This document shows, piece by piece, positions 44,850 through 57,420 of a stretch of DNA of 64,000 nt. Made by a program: the position numbers and the translations under genes. Source of the DNA: Undaria pinnatifida (lineage: Eukaryota > Sar > Phaeophyceae > Laminariales > Alariaceae); contig JABAKD010000021.1 of NCBI GenBank assembly GCA_012845835.1, forward strand, positions 11,960,795 to 12,024,794, read 5' to 3'. How positions within the stretch are numbered: the first letter of the stretch is position 1; each line of letters opens with the position of its first letter. Below the pieces are notes generated by a model. The model was not told where the DNA came from, made no database searches, and worked only from the letters and a program-made list of their open reading frames with translations.

Positions 44850-47195
44850 AGTACCTGGGATTCCTTTCTCGCGCGTAATGACTGTATCATGCTACGAGCG
44901 AGACACGTCTGCAGCATAGCCTACCAACATGCTATACAGACACGATACGTATCATTTCATGCGACAGATATCTACTGAAAAAGTAGTATCATGGTCTAGA
45001 CTAGACTACATACATGTCTCTATTTTACTGGGACGTTACGTACGAATCATGGTCGTACGAATAATGCCGGGTGTGCCATGGCTTTGTCATGCCGCCAGCC
45101 AAATTCGCCGCTGTGGAGTCGCGGCGAGTTGTTGAGGGTGGGATCGCCCTCACAGGTTGCTTTACAAAACCTACAGTGCATCACACTATAGTCTAGTCTA
45201 GAAACATTGATCCAAGTAGGTATCTACTCCTGTCTCTATTTCCACAATCGAGATACACAATGGGACATGACCAACGAATTATTATGTAGTACGGCTAGGT
45301 CTAATGCCTGGCGCGCAATGACTACCGCCGCTAGCGAGAATTGCCGCTGTGGAGTCGCAGCCGGCGCGTGAGGGGGTAGTAACCCTCACAGGTCACATGA
45401 CAGAACCTGCATGGCATCACACTATACGGTCCCTGATGCAAGCGGGGATCTACTCTGTTGTTTTTTACTCCCATAATCTAAATACACGCTGGAATATTGT
45501 CTACGTTTTTTTTGTCGTACAAGTTGTGCCTGGCGCGCAATGGCTGTACCACGCCGTCAGCGAACATCGCCGCTGTGGATTCGCAGCGAGCGCGTGAGGG
45601 TGGAGTCGCCCTCACGGGTCACATGACCGAACCTATATGGCATCTCACTATAGGGTCACTGATGCAGGCAGGGATATGCTCTCTCTCTGCTTCCACAATC
45701 GAGATACCTGCTGGAATGATAGCTACGAATTTTAGTCGTACGAGTAATGCCCGGCGCGCAATGTGGCAATACCACGCCGCCAGCGAGCATCGCCGCTGCG
45801 GCGTCGCAGCGAGCGCGTGAGGGTGGAGTCGCCCTCACAGGTCACATGACCGAACCTAAATGGCATCACACTATAGGGTCACTGATGCAGGTAGAGACAT
45901 TTTCTTTCCCTACTTCCATAGTCGAGATGCCTCCTGGAATGATATCTACGAATTATGAACGTATGAATAGTGCCCGGCGCGCAATGCCTATAGCATGCCG
46001 CCAGCGAGCATCGCCACTGTAGAGTCGCAGTGATCCCGTGAGGTGGAGTCGTCCTCGCAGGTCACATGACAGAACCTACATTACATTACACTGATGAAGG
46101 TAGGGATCGGCTCTTTCTCTATTTCTATAATCGAGATACCTCCTGAAACGATATCTACGAATTACAGTCGTAGAGTAATGCGTGGCGCGCAATGGCTATA
46201 CCATGCCGCCAGCGGGCATCGCGGCTGCGGAGTCGCAGCGAGCGCGTGAAGGTGGAGTCGCCCTCACAGGTACTTTAGCAGGACCGACATCGCATCACAC
46301 TGTAGGGTCATTGATGCAGGTGGGGATATCATCTGCTTCTTCCGTATCCTTGATACGTGGTTGGGTATTATCTACGGATTATAAACTAGTCGTATGTACG
46401 AGTAATGCCAGGCGCGCAATGGCATACCATGCTGCCTCCTACAACCGCCGCTGTGGAGTCGCGGCGAACGCGTCGAGGCGGAACGCCCTGACATGACGCT
46501 GGACAGAATCGACACTGCATTGCGCTATAAAGTCGCTAATGCAGGCGAAGATCTGCTTCGTCTCTGTTATCATAACCTAGATACATACCGGGACGTTACC
46601 AACGAATTGCAGTCGTACGAGTAATACCTGGCGCCCAATGGCTATATCATGCCGCCAGCAAGAGTCGCCGCTGTGGAGTCATGGCGAGCGCGGGTGGAGT
46701 CGTCTTTATAGGCAATTTGACAGGACCGCCTCTGCATTTTAATATGTAGGGTCGCTGATACGGGTAGGCGTCTACTCTTTTTTTTCTTCTGTAACCCGGT
46801 TACATAGAGGGAAAATACTACGAATGATGCCTGGCACGCAACTGCTGTCCCACGCCGCCAGCGAGAATCGCGGCTGTGGAGTCGCAGCGAGCGCGCGAGG
46901 ATGAAGTGGCCCACACAAATTTCTGGACGGAACCGACACTGCATTACCCTGTAAAGTCGCTGATGCAGGTGGGATATGTTTTGTCTCTACTTTCATATGC
47001 AGGTAGCTACTGTGACAATACGTACGGGTTAAAGTGTTACGATACCTGACGCAAAATATCCTTACCATACCGCCAGCGGGAGTCGCCGCTATGCAGTCGC
47101 GGCGAGCGTAAGAGGATGGAGTCGCCCTCTATTGGGTCAATCGCGGGTCAATCGGAAACACCTGCGTTGAACCGCACTGTAGGGTCACGGATGCA
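44850..47195 (+). repeat. Tandem array, ~220-bp unit, ten clear copies, two hairpins per unit
   Basis: The anchor 'atgcc-ggcgcgcaatgg' occurs near 45064, 45304, 45526, 45747, 45969, 46178, 46405, 46624, 46827 and 47042, a spacing of 203-240 bp. A degenerate unit precedes the first. After the anchor come 'catgccgccagcgag' and then two adjacent inverted repeats. In the 45747 unit they are 45794-45811 (7-bp stem, 4-base loop) and 45817-45838 (GTGAGGG/CCCTCAC, 8-base loop). 'Tcacatgac-gaacct' and 'gggtcactgatgcagg' follow. Copies are diverged, so the array is not new. No frame is conserved across copies. Confidence 0.9.
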
Positions 47196-49020
47196 GTTAC
47201 GCATGACACATTAAATTACCTGGGGTGGCCCAGGCAGATGCTGTCACGTCGACTTAGTTGTCGTTCGCTCATGTTTTATTCCCCTCGTTCCTCCCCCTAC
47301 CCCCCTAGTTTGTTTTTTTTCATGGCGATATTCGCTTGTACTCCGTATATGTTTTAGTTTCCTCTCTGCTCTTGACGGAGAGGAGCCAAGCACTTGGGGT
47401 GGGTGGGCGGGTTTATTGCATGTCGTCGAATGGTCCGCAACGCGTGCGTGGCGACATGAACCCGATAGAAAGAGCGAGAGAGAACTTGCGGCATGGCTCG
47501 TGGTGCTACTAACCGGCCATTTTCCCTGTTTCCCAAATTAGTGTTGTTTGTGGGAGGCGATCTTCCCCCGAGACCCAAGCAACTCACGTCAAATGGCGTG
47601 CGCGCGTACGTCCCCGCCAGATACGCACCTTTTGGACAGGATAACTGCCGATACAACCGCCATCACAAGAGTATGCTGTACGAGTGAGGCGGGGACGATG
47701 CTATCACACCGATCCCCTATCCGCCATAACACGTACAGTTTTCTTGGTTGATTTTTCAAATTTCTTCGGGAACAGACTACTCGATAGAGAAAAGAAAAGC
47801 ACGCCATTATCAGCGTTACCTTGGCGAGGACGGGGACGCGGGCGGGGTGCCCGAAAGTAACGCTTGTGGAGTCACATCGTAGGCGATCGCGGTGGAGTCA
47901 CGACTGACGCGAACGCTCGAAGGTGGAATCGCTTTCCCGTTTTGGTTGGACGCCAGTCGAAAGCACAAACACCACACTGTGCTCCACATGTGATCCCCGA
48001 CGCGGATGGTGTAGTTATATACACCACAGAAAACTGCGGGCACGAAATCCCTTTCTCTCTGAGGTACCGATATATATCCGGGCACGCGATAGCTGTACAG
48101 TGACGCCAGCGACCAGCCGTCGCATGTGAATCGCGACCGGGTCAGCCGTCACCACGCAGTGACGGCGGGTGGTGCCGCTCAAGGGTGGAGTCACCGTCGT
48201 TTTGCCTCAGTTCTTCCTCTTGGAAAATAATAAAAAGATGAGGAGGCACATGTACATAGGCCTCTTAAGTTGGTTTGGGCATGTCTTGTTGGGAGTATGC
48301 ATATTGACAGAAACACGAAAACAAGACGCAACAAACAAATGCAAGTACAACGTACATCCTCTTCATTGGCGTGTGGCGGTTGCATTGTGTCACCATGTGG
48401 GAGGAAAGTTGGCGGCTGTGAAGCAAACGAGGATAGGCACCGCCGTGGAGTGCTCGAGGGTCGAGTAACCCTCCATCTTGAAGTTGCTCCCACGAACAAG
48501 TTCTTCGGTGGGGTCGATTGAGGAAACCACGCGAGAGAAACATAGCGCACACCTGCATATTTGAAAAAAAATGACACAGTCGTCTCATATAGGATATGTG
48601 ACTACGGATCTATCGTTAGAAATGAGCGATGGGAATTGATCCAAATAGAGAAAACCAAGCAGGCAAGGAGGCGTATCATGGTGATACAGTATAGCGAAGC
48701 CAAGCATATCGTACGTAGTACCTTGTGATGAAACTACCCTGCTACTTTCCCTGTTTCCTGAATCAGTGTCGTGTGGGGGGGCGATTCCTCTTCTCCGGAA
48801 CATACAGTGTCGTGGGCTTGTTTGGCCCGTCTGATAAGCACATTTGGGACAGAGCAATAACGGTCCCGTGGTAGCCATGACAATAGGACAGTGTTGGTTG
48901 TACGAGTGGAGGAACGTCGCTGATATGTCGCTTCGCCCGGTCTTGCTCTTTGTTGATTTTCTTCCCTATGTTTGACATTGACGTTGATCGCGCGTGTGGA
49001 AAACACGCCCCCATCGATGT
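47196..49020. other. No gene; scattered decayed copies of the 220-bp unit
   Basis: 'Tggagtcac' plus 'gaaggtggaatcgc' near 47870-47935, 'caagggtggagtcaccgtcg' near 48180 and 'gccgtggagtgctcgagggtcgagtaaccctc' type sequence near 48440-48475 resemble the hairpin part of the array unit, so the array may once have extended here. Open frames overlap on both strands and have no domain. Confidence 0.35.
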
Positions 49021-49160
49021 TACGGGGGTGCCGGGGGAAGGGGGGGGGGAGCCCTCCCCCCACCCCCCCCACCCCCCCCACCCCCCCACCTCAGTCACCC
49101 TTGGAACGCGGTATTCACCGCCCCCCCCCCCGCCCCCCCCCGCCCCCCCCCTTCCCCCGT
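49021..49160. repeat. G-run followed by long C-tracts
   Basis: G-rich sequence at 49024-49050 is followed by C-tracts at 49052-49090 and 49121-49155. G facing C can fold back, and each tract can form four-stranded structures. The overlapping 'Pro-rich' and 'Gly-rich' frames are products of the tracts. Unlike the other C-tract regions, I do not find the family terminus next to it. Confidence 0.7.
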
Positions 49161-52100
49161 CTGATTCATTCGGACATGCATCCATTCTTGCGACGAGATG
49201 TCATCGGCACTGAGGAATGAAAGGATATCATGGCCTGGCGGGGGCCGAGGACGGCGACTTGTCGCGGGGGCAATGGAACAATTGGGGGGAGAAGGGATAC
49301 GGATCCCGCGCGTGGCAACGGTGATAGTCTTGCTACGAGCCGCGGAGCTCGCCCAACCGACCGATTCGAACGGGGGGCGGCGGGCCAACCTGGTGGCTGG
49401 TGTGCAGGGCAGGGAATGGGCAACTACAGTTTCTGGAATACAGACCCCCCCCCCGACCAGCGAGCTGGAGGTGCCGTTTGAGCAGAGGCCGAGGCAGATG
49501 GAGAGATCCCGACAATTACAGTGGCGAGATCAACTAGGCGCGCGTACGAGCCTGGCCGCCAGTCCCGGAGTACATTTAACAGGTTGAGGGGTTACCAGGT
49601 GTGTTGAAGTGGAGCGATTCAGACAGTCGCAAGGCCTGGTCATGGATGAAGTTAGCCATCAGGTGTCACTCGCCAGGAATATGGTGGAGATACGTTGGTA
49701 TGCATTCCGGAGATTCTCTGCCATAACATTATACGGTACCACGGTGGTAGCAATCGTTTGCTTTTGGCCTATGTTGTTGAAATGATGGCGCTCCTACCCA
49801 ATAGGGTCGGAATGACATGGTTATTTTACAACATAGTATATGTCATACCTTGGTGGTCATCCGATTGCACTTTCATTCCTTAATGTTTGGCGGTTTGGGA
49901 CTTGACGGTCAGTTGTAGAGCTCCTCATGGGAGGAGTTGACGCATCCCTACTGTAGCATGTGTTGGGGAGGGGGGCGTCTGTGTGGACGTGTGAGTGTGC
50001 GTGTCCTCGGTCCCACGTGACGGTAGGAACTTCCCTCTGTCTTCGTCTGCTGGTCCTGTTCGGTATTCTTTAATTTGGGGGGGAGGTATCATCCCCGAAC
50101 GGTGACAGGGTTTATTTCTGAGTTGTGGGATGATGACAACGTCGGACGAGAAGTTGGCCGCCGACTCGGGTGTGGCGCACTCCGTGCATAACATGGTATG
50201 GAGTAGGGCCGCGTTTGTCTGACGCAAACAGCACACAGTTGAGGCAAAATGACACGGCAACGGGTCGAGATGCTAGACGCCGGTTCTGAAGGACACAAGG
50301 GCAACCAGGTACATGTTGTAAGCGTACGCGTGCGGAGACGGTACGAGGTTCGCGGTTCGAGGTCGTCCGCTAGGGCCGACGGTGGTACCGTCGTCCGTGT
50401 GATGGGGTTGATGTCATGCTATCTCTGGTCTTTCCGACCACGCCCCCTCTCCTCGTGGGTTCTAGCACGTCTGTACGGGCGGTGGGGTACGATCGTGCTA
50501 TTCGAGCAATTGTTGAGTTAGTGGCGAAGTCAGGGCGTAATCGCGATGAGTGCACCCTGCTCTCGTTGCTCATCGGGTGAGCGACAACGCCCGCAAGCCC
50601 GAGGAGACATATCGGCTCGAGTGATTCAGAGAGAAGGGTCAACGCGTACGAGGTGTATACGCACGATATCAAAAAGGTTCGATAGAGGTGTCACGTAAGC
50701 TAGTCGGGGCAAGCCTGGGGAAGAATGGACAACTGAGAGAACGTACAGCCGGGGTAGCATGAAAACTAGTGTACGGGCAACAGGAGTCTCAGACTACCTC
50801 GGAGTTGTAGGAGTCGAATGGTACGGTACCATTCGGAGGCTTGGTCACCCGAGACGACTGTAGGTGGTAATAAGTAGGAATCCGGCTGGTATCATTTTAG
50901 CGAGAAAGACGGTATATGTGTGGGCGAGATACATAGGGGATGGCAGGACGCTGCGATGGGTGTATTTGGCCAAAGGGGAGACATATCTCTCTCCCACGGC
51001 CCTGAAACCGATAATGACAACGCACTTCGAAAGATAAACAATAAGCATGCTGACTAAGGATTTGATAAACAGACGCGAAGCACCTGGGTGTTGTATTCGG
51101 TAATCGCGATCTAAAGAAGGTTGACCTATTTATGAAGGCGGAATGCTCCAACAAGCTTAGGCCGGGATAGCATACGCAGTCAGGAACACATGTGATGACG
51201 TCCCTCATGCAAATGCCACTCGGAATTTTCAACGGTAACCAAAGGAAGGAAGGCGGCTGGATAAGCAGGCAATATCGTGTGGACACTGTCGTGAACGTTC
51301 ACCAGACTCGGCCTTGATTGCATCCCTCCCGACTAAAGCCGGCCTGGACGGAGAGTACCAACCCACGGTACGACCTCGGCGTGACACCGCCCTAAGAGCG
51401 ACATGCCATGGGCGGGCCGGTGGTTTGTGAAATACTGACAAGAGAAGGTGTGTGTAGTGATAAAATACTCGCGATGAGAACCACTTGAAATTGAAGCTTG
51501 GAACCTTCCGTCCAGGATCCCGGGCTCGGTACGGTGTGGCATGGTTCACGCTGTCGCTACAGCTGGTAGCATGAACCGTGGTCCCATCCTACCGTGTCGT
51601 AGGCGTGGCCTCATTTTGTGTTACAACCGAGTATTTCATTTCGAATTATATAAAGTTTATTTTGTGTGTGGGTATCGTTTGTTTTGTCCACGTATGTGTT
51701 CTAATGCGGTGTCACGCAATCGCCGCCGAAGTAGAACTTAATCGAGTTTCACGAAGGAAGCACCTTGGTAGACTGCAGGTTTACGTGTTCATCCTGCAGC
51801 TTGCTTGCCTCGGTGTTTCGAACCTATTGAAAGAGTGTTGTCGTGCGGCAATCGAAAGCACACCTGACTTGGTCCTCCTAGAGCTAAGGTGAGGTACGCG
51901 TGCTCCGAGTATCACACGGCAGTAGCGTTTTATCGCTTGGAATGGAGTACGACGGTGGCTCGCTTGGAATAGGGCTCAGCCGATGGGCTCGATAGGGCAC
52001 GGCCAATGCTACGAGAATTTCGGCCCGTTTGATCTTTGTCCTTATCATAATGCTGCGTGTGGAGCCGAAATAGGTTTGAAAAACATACCGAATGTTTGCT

Positions 52101-52648
52101 AAGCAGCGAGCAACGTCTACCTCGTTTTCAGGTTTCGCTACACATGTGACCTTCGACGGGGTGTCAAAATGGGCGTCCATAACAACACTGCGTCGTATTC
52201 GATGATAAAAGTGTTCCTCAGAGATGTCGGAGAACACACGTCACCTCCTGCTAGCGGATGTCCCTGATCGAGATGGATCTCTTGAAACCAACACGCAACA
52301 AGTTCGCTGGGGGGTTGCGGATTATAATTGGTGGATTCGTGCCGGAGCTTGACCCGAAGGAAGGATCGCTGGGTCGTCCTATTCCTGTGATATGTGGGCC
52401 TCACGGGGTTGGATTATTAGTTGATCCACTTTTTCGGCGCCACTTGTACTAGTGGGGTCAATTTTTCGCCGCCGCTCCCCGTCTTAGAACCCTACTTGAC
52501 AGCCACGCCGTACCGCCCCCTTCCGCTTTTCATGTGCTGGGGTTCAGTATGACACTAAGTATGCGGATTTCGAGATGATGCTAAAGACAACACGTGTAAC
52601 GGAGAAAGATTTGCACGGTTAGCGTGCTCCAGGTCGTACACAAAATAT
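49161..52648. other. Possible decayed coding region, frame-shifted
   Basis: Several + strand stop-free segments change frame. One is Gly/Arg-rich (about 49200-49560, with R-G-R-G-R-W-type runs). Another, of about 55 codons without a Met, ends at 51036. Another, near 51262-51428, has a CGHC pair and ends in tga. The + frame 52258-52452 (64 codons) starts with Met and has an ordinary composition. This pattern suits an old retroelement or dead gene, but no reverse transcriptase, integrase or protease motif is visible. Confidence 0.25.
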
Positions 52649-53197
52649 GATTGCTCGAGAATCATTGTTGACCTACCCAGACAACCGAACTTCAATGTCA
52701 GAAGCAGAATGACGGCGGCGTACCGCAAGCAACACGCGGATGATGGAATGGTGAACGTGCAAAATAGTGTTTGTTTGCATGCCTCCTGAACGCCTGAACT
52801 CGTCAACCAACCTTTCTACGTAGAGGGCAGCAAGACGACAGTTCACTGCAGAAAATACGCCGATAATATCATGATAAACGATCTCGGATGCCGTTGCTCG
52901 CGCAGCCCATGCCATGCACGGCCTGGGTGGGCCTACCGCATGCCCATGCCATAGAGGCGATATCTTGGACATCCCGGCAATCAACTCTGAGGCAAGTTGT
53001 AAGGTCGACGGTTTCAAGAAACGGGCGCGGTGGGGACACGATGGGAAGTGACCTATCCATCGCCATGATCACAACCCCATCGGGAACGGCCTTGTCTGCA
53101 CTATCGGGGCGCACCTACAAGAGGTAGTAGCCGTAGCCCACCATTTCGAGACGTCCGGGCCCCGTCGTTTCAGGTCCAAGCTGAGAGCGTGCTTTGA
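52649..53197 (+). pseudogene. EsV-1-7 repeat pseudogene
   Basis: Several broken modules remain. A first one, in frame 2 from 52649, has its second Cys position lost and Tyr-Cys changed to Tyr-Arg, then QHADDGMVNV. The next begins CLHAS and hits TGA. A third keeps EGSKTTVHC but has Lys-Tyr where His is expected. A cap-like ARPGWA core follows. The sequence then resumes in another frame (about 52947-53105) with GDIL, CKVDGFKK, RWGHDGK, TGA, HRHDH and GLVCT. This matches the last module, with Cys to Phe and Cys to His losses. A third shift returns to a tail resembling PS...ESVL and ends at 53197. Stops, frameshifts and lost ligands show that it is dead. It keeps at least four modules, cap included. 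Confidence 0.88.
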
Positions 53198-54939
53198 TCG
53201 GAAAAGAGGGGAATCTCACCAGGGGAGCACGCAAAAAAAGAGAAAACGGTGCCACACTCCTAGAGAGCCACACACCTAGAGAGCCACCCTCCTAGAAAGG
53301 TCAAAACGAAAAAAGTAAGAGCGTCGTGATTTTTGCGCGAATCAAGAAAATGGCGTTTTCATTTCCAATTTTATTTTACTTGGTTTTAGTAATCCCCCCT
53401 CTCTGGCCCCTTAACAATATGGTGTGAGTAAGACCCTTTTTTCTGTGCTTCCCTGCTGCAACCGCTCGGTCAGCTCCTACAAACGTTAGGTTGTGATTGC
53501 AGATATGGCTTCGTGGTAGGCCTCGAACGGACGGATAGGGGATAACTTCGGCTTTTGCTGGCAAAACGTTTTGGTCCATCCATTGTTAGTGTTATGTATG
53601 ACATGGTGTGATAATACAGAATCCTGAAGAGGCACAAGACTCCTGAAAAGAGGCATTTGCCGGATGGGGTTGGGCCCGCTTCGTGCTCGAACTCACGTCG
53701 GTTGTCGGTGGGCTTCTGAAACGGGGGACACTGCCGTTGGTGCGGCGATCTCGAAATCCCGCTGTCGTGTGGATTGGTCTGGATGTTGTGGGGAACTGGA
53801 GCTAAAGTCCGTTTTTACCACCGACCGGAAGATTGTCCCGAGAAAAAATGAAACACTCTGATGTCTGGCTAGACTCTATTGCGGGGACTACCTCACGTCT
53901 ACTCACGTCGACTCAGCAGGAGCCTCCAACTCGCTTGCGTTCGGCGTGCCCTTGCTAGCCTCCACGCGCCGAGCTAAACCCAAGACTAGTTCGGGTGGCT
54001 CGTCCTCCATTTTTTTTATATCCCCTGGGATCCCGATTCCCGACACAGACATGCTTCATTATCTCTATCAAACATAATAGACATCGCTTTGCCTGTTGCT
54101 TTGTTTGGTTGCGTGCAGACAAAATAAGCCCCTACTGTGCTACGGGTACTTGGTTTTTGTACCGTAGCTGCCGCCAGCATTGCGTCACGAGGCGGCATGT
54201 CACTACTGGGTGAGCTGAAGAAGAGCGATCGGTATCGTTTTTCCGAATTGTTTTGTAGCACAGCTTTTCACGAAAGACATCTGGGGATACCGGTTGACGA
54301 AGTCTATGTCAGATGATAAACACGCCAAGGCTGACGTCCTTGAAAATGAGTTATAAAATACGCCAAATTACGCAATTATTTTAGTGGGTATGGAGTAGTA
54401 GAGCCTGGTATCAATACCATCCCATTCTATGTACTACCCCCTTTGATATGACATCTCATACGGAGTATAACTTACTCGTAGTTGTTTTGTCCTGTATACG
54501 ATATTTCATGATATTTTATATCAAATCATATCAAACCCCTATTATATTGTTCTCTTCAGGAAGATGTCAGAAGGTGTGATCAAAATGCTGTATGAAAAAA
54601 ATGCATGTATATAATAAATATGTTGCCCCTGGCACGAGAGGGGCCGAAGGCTCCTATTTAGACCAGGGTTTGAGTTGTCGTCGAGATAACTCGAGCTGAG
54701 GTCCATCTCTCGGCGTGCTGTTTCCTGGACGTGCCTCAGCTTGCTCCACTCTCCCGACCCTGCCGGGGTCGGCCACGGTCGTGCTGGTTTGGTGTCGTGG
54801 TGGCCTACCCAAAAATATCACTTTTTTTGCAAATTCCCATTTTCCCGTTTACCGTTCCGAAATGTCAACTAAGTGCGGAGCCGTAAGTAAGTATATATAG
54901 TCTAGAACCACTAAATCCATTCTCCTTTTGAAAAACGAC
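53198..54939. other. No gene recognised
   Basis: Short frames only. A local 'gagagccac-ctcctag' repetition lies at 53262-53300. AT-rich sequence with 'tatcaaatcatatcaaa' sits at 54480-54540. No match to the repeat families above, apart from 'gctgacgtccttgaaaa' at 54331, which resembles the outer tip of the 25.7/35.8-kb inverted pair. Confidence 0.35.
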
Positions 54940-55330
54940 AGTTACAGTGAGTTAGACCGTACCTGTTTGTATTCACCCGCCGCGAGTCCGATACTTGCTT
55001 GCTTGCCGTCTTCGAATTCGCTTCTTGTTTTTTTCCAGCGTTTTTTTTTCTTCTCCTCCTTCCGTTTGCGTTTGAGTGTCGAGGTTGTTTCACTGCCGTC
55101 AATTTTTCTGTTTCTCCTTTTTGTTTTTGTTTGGGTTGACTCCCTTTTCTTCGCTCTGGGTACCGGCCCAAAGTAAGTGAAAATTTGACCCCCATGGTTT
55201 ATATTCACCAGTCGCGGGTTCGAGCCTTGTCTAAGTGATCGCTTGTTGCGTTTTTATTTTCAAGTTTTTTATTTTTCTCACGCTTGTGTTCGACTCTTCT
55301 CCCCGCTTATCTCCCCCCCCCCCTCCAATT
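54940..55330 (+). repeat. Two-copy T/C-rich repeat with B-box-like core
   Basis: 'Gtttgtattcacccgccgcg' followed by 'agtccgatac' (about 54965) and 'ggtttatattcaccagtcgcg' type sequence followed by 'ggttcgagcc' (about 55196) align. Each is followed by a long T/C-rich tract. The second has a good Pol III B-box match (GGTTCGAGCC), and a similar GGTTCGAGCCCC occurs at 55855. A SINE-like origin is possible; no complete tRNA fold was found. Confidence 0.4.
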
Positions 55331-56953
55331 TTATGTTACTCTTTTTTTAAGGTGTTTGGGGTTTCTCAAGTTTTCCTTCCCTTCTTCGTGTTCTACAGTA
55401 TTAGTCCGTGTTCTAATATTATTTACGCGTATACTGCACCGATTGGGTCCTGCTGAGCTTGCTTTTAGTCGTACTGCTGCTGCTGTGCTGTGGTACTGGC
55501 GCTGAATTGCAGCATGCTGTTATTGAATTTACACGGACGGAAGAGTTGTGCGTTGTGCGGGGTTGCTGCTGCTAGCAGCTGTTACGCTACATGTGTAGTC
55601 TACACTGCATGATATTTCTACGGCTTTTGCCGTTTGTCGTTGGGCTGCCGCTGCATGACATGTTGTTGTTAAATTTACACGCACATAAATAAGAGTTGTG
55701 CGTTGTACGGAACACAAAATATTGTCCCAGTCAGTAGTAATCGTAAAGCAGTATGTCGCTGGAAGGGTGGCCCCGAGCGATTGTTGATCGTTAGCCGCGA
55801 TTCACGATGCATTCACTGGTTTCTTACGTTAGTCCTTTTGTTTTCTTTCCTTACGGTTCGAGCCCCGGCCTGTGTACATTATCCGACCCTCTTCTACTGT
55901 GTAATTGTTTTTCCGCTCCTATTTTTGTACTTCACGTAACGACGGCTGAAGGCGAATGGAAAGTATTATCGTATGGATACGACACATGCTGCCGTAGAGG
56001 TGCATGATTTCCTGACATCCCCCCCCAAAACTGATTTTGAGAAACCCGAACGTGCGCACTCCGACTCAAGGAAGCCGTGTTCCGGGTGTAAAAAAATAGC
56101 ATTTTTGATACACAGGAATGGTTACATTTTGACGTATTTTGAGTGACTGAAGGAGCCTCGTCATCCACAAAAAAAAATGGCCAAAAAGTGACACCTCTGT
56201 CTCGTAGCATTCGTCCGTCCAACGTCAGAATGGGAGTTCAACACCCCTCTAGGTAGGGCCGACGATATGATCTTTGAGTATATTTGCAAGCTGGCTAATA
56301 CACCGGCGGACCATTTGCAGTATTTTTTTCATGAGTGAGAACCTAATCAAGAGCATGTAATGGACATTAATCCTGTGCAAAGAACCATGCTGCGGACAAT
56401 ATCGTGCGTTCATTTTAGGTGACACGGAAAGTAACGTTGACGTATTTCATCGTTTTTCCCACAATTCAAATCGAATACAACAAAGTATCCTCTTTTTTTG
56501 TTGAACCATCATTATTAACCTGGGTATATATGATCGTGAGATATGTACACGTTTATGTGCATATGCCATTGTAATGGAAAATTGCTAATGCTGCTTTCTG
56601 TTGTCGAACAGCAGCAGCAGCAGGTACCGCTCCATCCTGCTGTTGTTGTTGAAATTACACATGTACATTAAAAAAATGTACGGGGGCTGCTGCTGTTGGT
56701 GTTCGTCATCGTGTGAAACATGACGCAATTTGTTGGTGTGGTTATTTTGCAGCTGATTCCATCTATTGTTTTTCTCTTTTCAAGCACGATCTATGTGCAT
56801 GTACCCCTTAGCAGTGCTGTCGCATGTACAACCTCGATTTGCCTGGAATCCTATACTCATAACATATGTCATGCATCCTCGAAAAATTCGCTCATGCTCG
56901 GAGCCAAGGCGGGCAGCAGCCCGCCGCGGCGAAGCTCCCTTGCTGTGGTACAT
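55331..56953. other. No gene; short CTG-rich duplications
   Basis: A ~150-bp duplication ('gcagcatgctgttattgaatttacacg...agagttgtgcgttgt') lies at about 55505-55560 and 55645-55710, with a weaker relative at 56630-56700. CTG microsatellite patches accompany it. Frames of up to 113 codons (56720-57061) run into the element terminus and are not supported. Confidence 0.4.
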
Positions 56954-57420
56954 TATATTATAAAAAATGAAAATACACTCCAGCTAGCTGTGAGATCATA
57001 TTTGCAAGCTGTGGGTGATACTCCGATCGGGCGCATTACTGGGTGTGTGTGTCCTCGTTAGGGTTATAGGTCGGCGACTCCCCTTGAAACTACAGTGTAG
57101 CTATCAGGGTCAACAGGGTGATGCTAGTCAGTCTGTGCGCGGAAACTACGAAACCCGTTTTTGAGGGGGGAAAGGTCTGATAGTTGTGGAAGGAAATGCA
57201 TCAGTTTCTCAGGTGTATGCTGCAAATCGTACAGCCAATGAGGAGAGGCGGATTGTTCGAAAGGGTGTGGGGGGGGGGGGGTCGGGGTAAGGGGGAGGGG
57301 GGAAGGGGATTTCCAACAGCTTTAGGTGGCATAGATGTAGGGACTTACTATACACGTGTTGCAAGGTCTAGGATTGGTAGGGAAGGAGGAGGCGTTTAGG
57401 AAGGGGGGGGGGGGTTCCAA
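56954..57420 (+). repeat. Left inverted-repeat arm of element 3 (copy F)
   Basis: A forward copy, running from the terminus through 'ggcgactccccttgaaactac', 'agggtcaacagggtgatg' and 'ttgtggaaggaaatgcatcag' to G-tracts at 57270-57310 and 57400-57415. It is shorter than the right arm, which has extra sub-units. Confidence 0.78.
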
